Assembly: GCA_016297325.1 (NCBI GenBank)
Contig: JAEDGW010000059.1
Location: 1-16,274, forward strand
Length of the DNA stretch: 16,274 nt
Source: Coprococcus sp.
Lineage (GTDB): Bacteria > Bacillota > Clostridia > Lachnospirales > Lachnospiraceae
Direction: 5' to 3'
In this document: positions 14,850-16,274 of the stretch, one piece after another
Layout of the letters: every line of letters begins with the position of its first letter
How positions within the stretch are numbered: the stretch's first letter is position 1
Translations under genes and position numbers: made by a program
The notes under the pieces: model-generated
What the model was told of the DNA's origin: nothing
What the model saw: the letters and a program-made list of their open reading frames with translations, nothing else
Databases searched by the model: none

Positions 14850-15914
14850 TTAATTTTCATTTGCCGTAAATGTCAGGTTTAAGGTACCATCTTTATAATA
14901 TGTGGCTGTTATAAACCATGCCCTTCCACGCCTGTCGTTGCAGTATGCATAATCCTCATCGCCATCTGCAGCCTTTGACAGGCAATTATCTATATTATAG
15001 TTGATCGCTTTCGTAAGGCGGTCCATATCTTCGTTCTTTCCCATCTGAGAAAGCATGGCGTTAAGTAATATAGAGTACGCCGAGTCCGGATCATCTCTGT
15101 CCTTTTTGAACTGCTCTATATCATCGCATGGAATATTGAGCTCAGTATGGTGTATACCTCCGGTCCTGTAATCCCAGTCAGTCACAAAGTACATTCGCTC
15201 ATCAGCTTTTACAACAAGATAATCTATGACTGAAAACTTGGTGAACGTTGTTCTTTCTACATTTACATCTATGAGATTCGTCTTGCTTCCATATTCAGGT
15301 GCAAGTTCAAGATCAAGCCCCTTTTCCTGGCACTGTCTGCACAAACTGTCCATATAATCTCCGGCAAGCACACCATAATAGTGATCGCACATGTTGCATT
15401 CTTCTTTTGCATTTCGCACCTCTTCATCCGTCAATGGATAAACATACGCCATGGAAGATTTATACTTTTCCTTCTCACTGTTCTCATAATTACCGTAGTC
15501 ATACATATAACCATCCAGACTGTAATACGGTGCCTCTGTAATCTCCTCTGTACTGTAATACCCATAATTCGGAGCTTCTCCGGTTGCAAGCCATTTCTCC
15601 ACGATCTCATCAGCTTTTTTTGAGGCGTTCTTCTCCTTTGCTCTCGGCAGCACACCCATTACACCTATGACCAGGATCACAGCCATTATTATAAGCATGA
15701 TGATCACGGCAGTACCGGTTATTCTCCGTTTCGATCTGTCTTCATCCTTCATCATCTCCACATACAGATCGCCATCACTTTTATCCTGAGTTCTCGCCTC
15801 ATTCAGCACAGTATTAGTATATACTATGTTAGGACGTACAAACCTTTTACAGGTTGTACAGAAATTTATTGAGTTCACCTGCTTATCACAGACAGGACAT
15901 ATCTTCATACTCAT
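14850..15914 (-). CDS. Membrane protein with N-terminal zinc ribbon and outer four-cysteine motif
   Basis: 354 residues from the ATG at 15914, which follows GAGGTG by six bases; the longest frame begins at 15938 and overlaps the upstream gene. Residues 6-22 form a zinc ribbon (Cys6-x2-Cys9, Cys19-x2-Cys22). A transmembrane helix follows at about 66-89, after the basic SKRR, so the ribbon should be cytosolic and the rest outside. The outer part begins with a tyrosine- and acid-rich stretch (about 115-150) and then has a second CxxC pair (Cys173/176 and Cys192/195). The remainder, about 210-354, looks like a globular alpha/beta domain ending NLTFTANEN. No family is recognised with certainty. 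It sits 5 bases after the upstream partial gene and 52 before ftsH, so all three are probably one transcript. Confidence 0.7.
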   Translation of the reverse strand: MSMKICPVCDKQVNSINFCTTCKRFVRPNIVYTNTVLNEARTQDKSDGDLYVEMMKDEDRSKRRITGTAVIIMLIIMAVILVIGVMGVLPRAKEKNASKKADEIVEKWLATGEAPNYGYYSTEEITEAPYYSLDGYMYDYGNYENSEKEKYKSSMAYVYPLTDEEVRNAKEECNMCDHYYGVLAGDYMDSLCRQCQEKGLDLELAPEYGSKTNLIDVNVERTTFTKFSVIDYLVVKADERMYFVTDWDYRTGGIHHTELNIPCDDIEQFKKDRDDPDSAYSILLNAMLSQMGKNEDMDRLTKAINYNIDNCLSKAADGDEDYAYCNDRRGRAWFITATYYKDGTLNLTFTANEN

Positions 15915-15919
15915 AATCA

Positions 15920-16274
15920 TCACCTCATATCTGTACATTCAAAAGTTAAACTGATCCTCGCAACACCACGGTATATATGTCCACTTGTCCTCATAGTCGG
16001 CGTAACTTCCCACTTTCCGATCTCCGTGATATCCCCCGTCGCCACTGACATATTACGGTTGTCCCATTTGACAGATTCCCCCTGCTCGATAAAATCATTC
16101 AGAAGATCCTTCACATAATCCGTGCCCGCCTCTGTGAGGTCAGCATCCCCCAGAAGATCCAGGATGATCTGTATCTCAGTCATGAATTCTGAATTGTCAT
16201 CATTTAACTGGGCCTCAAAGAAAGCGTTGTCTCCGTACTCACCATTTATCTTTATACTATGTATAGCCCCGCTT
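15920..16274 (-). CDS. Unrecognised protein, C-terminal part (5' end beyond window)
   Basis: The reading frame is open from the window edge to a TGA at 15920-15922, giving about 117 codons. The first ATG in frame (16183) has no Shine-Dalgarno, and the 30 codons before it read as normal protein (GAIHSIKINGEYGDNAFFEA), so the gene almost certainly begins beyond 16274. The visible part has a helical, acidic segment (ILDLLGDADLTEAG) and then a strand-rich C-terminus (GKWEVTPTMRTSGHIYRGVARISLTFE). No cysteine cluster or membrane segment is visible. It is translationally close to the zinc-ribbon gene, only 5 bases apart, which suggests related roles. I do not recognise the family. Confidence 0.7.
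   Translation of the reverse strand, partial: SGAIHSIKINGEYGDNAFFEAQLNDDNSEFMTEIQIILDLLGDADLTEAGTDYVKDLLNDFIEQGESVKWDNRNMSVATGDITEIGKWEVTPTMRTSGHIYRGVARISLTFECTDMR

Overview
The window looks like chromosomal DNA from a Clostridia-type Firmicute, most likely a Lachnospiraceae-like gut anaerobe. This rests on the set and order of genes (hprK, a ROK glucokinase, murB, rapZ, whiA and an HPr paralog, all on the minus strand), the strong GGAGG-type ribosome binding sites, sigma-A-type promoters and moderate GC. The assignment is inferred from gene content; no search was run. Nearly all of the window is protein-coding core genome, mostly on the minus strand, with a small accessory-looking pair at the left end.

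Layout, left to right. Positions 1-53 hold a tRNA-Thr(CGT) cut by the window edge. Positions 82-1865 hold a two-gene unit, a ribbon-helix-helix protein followed by an AAA_14/DUF4143-type ATPase, next to a strong intrinsic terminator (1897-1930). Positions 1958-4678 hold a 906-residue Sel1-like repeat protein with two embedded copies of what looks like one alpha/beta domain. Positions 4828-7915 are a compact murB-rapZ-whiA-crh-like operon. A 305-base spacer (7916-8220) carries a promoter, a weak terminator and a perfect 18-bp inverted repeat. Positions 8221-10171 are hprK followed by a ROK glucokinase. Divergent from these, uvrC and a YfbR-type 5'-nucleotidase (10363-12929) read on the plus strand. 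They converge on ftsH (12920-14797, minus strand), whose stop overlaps the nucleotidase stop by 10 bp. Upstream of ftsH lie a membrane zinc-ribbon protein and the 3' part of an unrecognised gene that runs off the right edge.

The functional centre is a carbon-signalling and envelope-growth cluster. HprK phosphorylates Ser46 of HPr-family proteins. The HPr-like protein at 4828-5085 keeps Ser46 but has Glu at the position of catalytic His15. It therefore resembles Bacillus subtilis Crh (Gln at that position), which also lies directly after whiA. It should act as a regulatory target of HprK and not as a PTS phosphocarrier. A glucokinase in the hprK unit, and MurB plus RapZ in the crh unit, place sugar entry, amino-sugar and wall control and cell-division regulation (WhiA) next to each other.

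Several starts were moved from the longest open frame to the start supported by a Shine-Dalgarno: the ATPase to 1362, the Sel1 protein to 4678, the HPr-like protein to 5085, glucokinase to 9162, uvrC to 10363 and the zinc-ribbon protein to 15914. No CRISPR array, insertion sequence or integrase gene was seen. The less explained items are the RHH-ATPase pair, the Sel1 protein with duplicated domains, the inverted repeat before murB, a mini-ORF in the hprK leader and the zinc-ribbon membrane protein beside ftsH.
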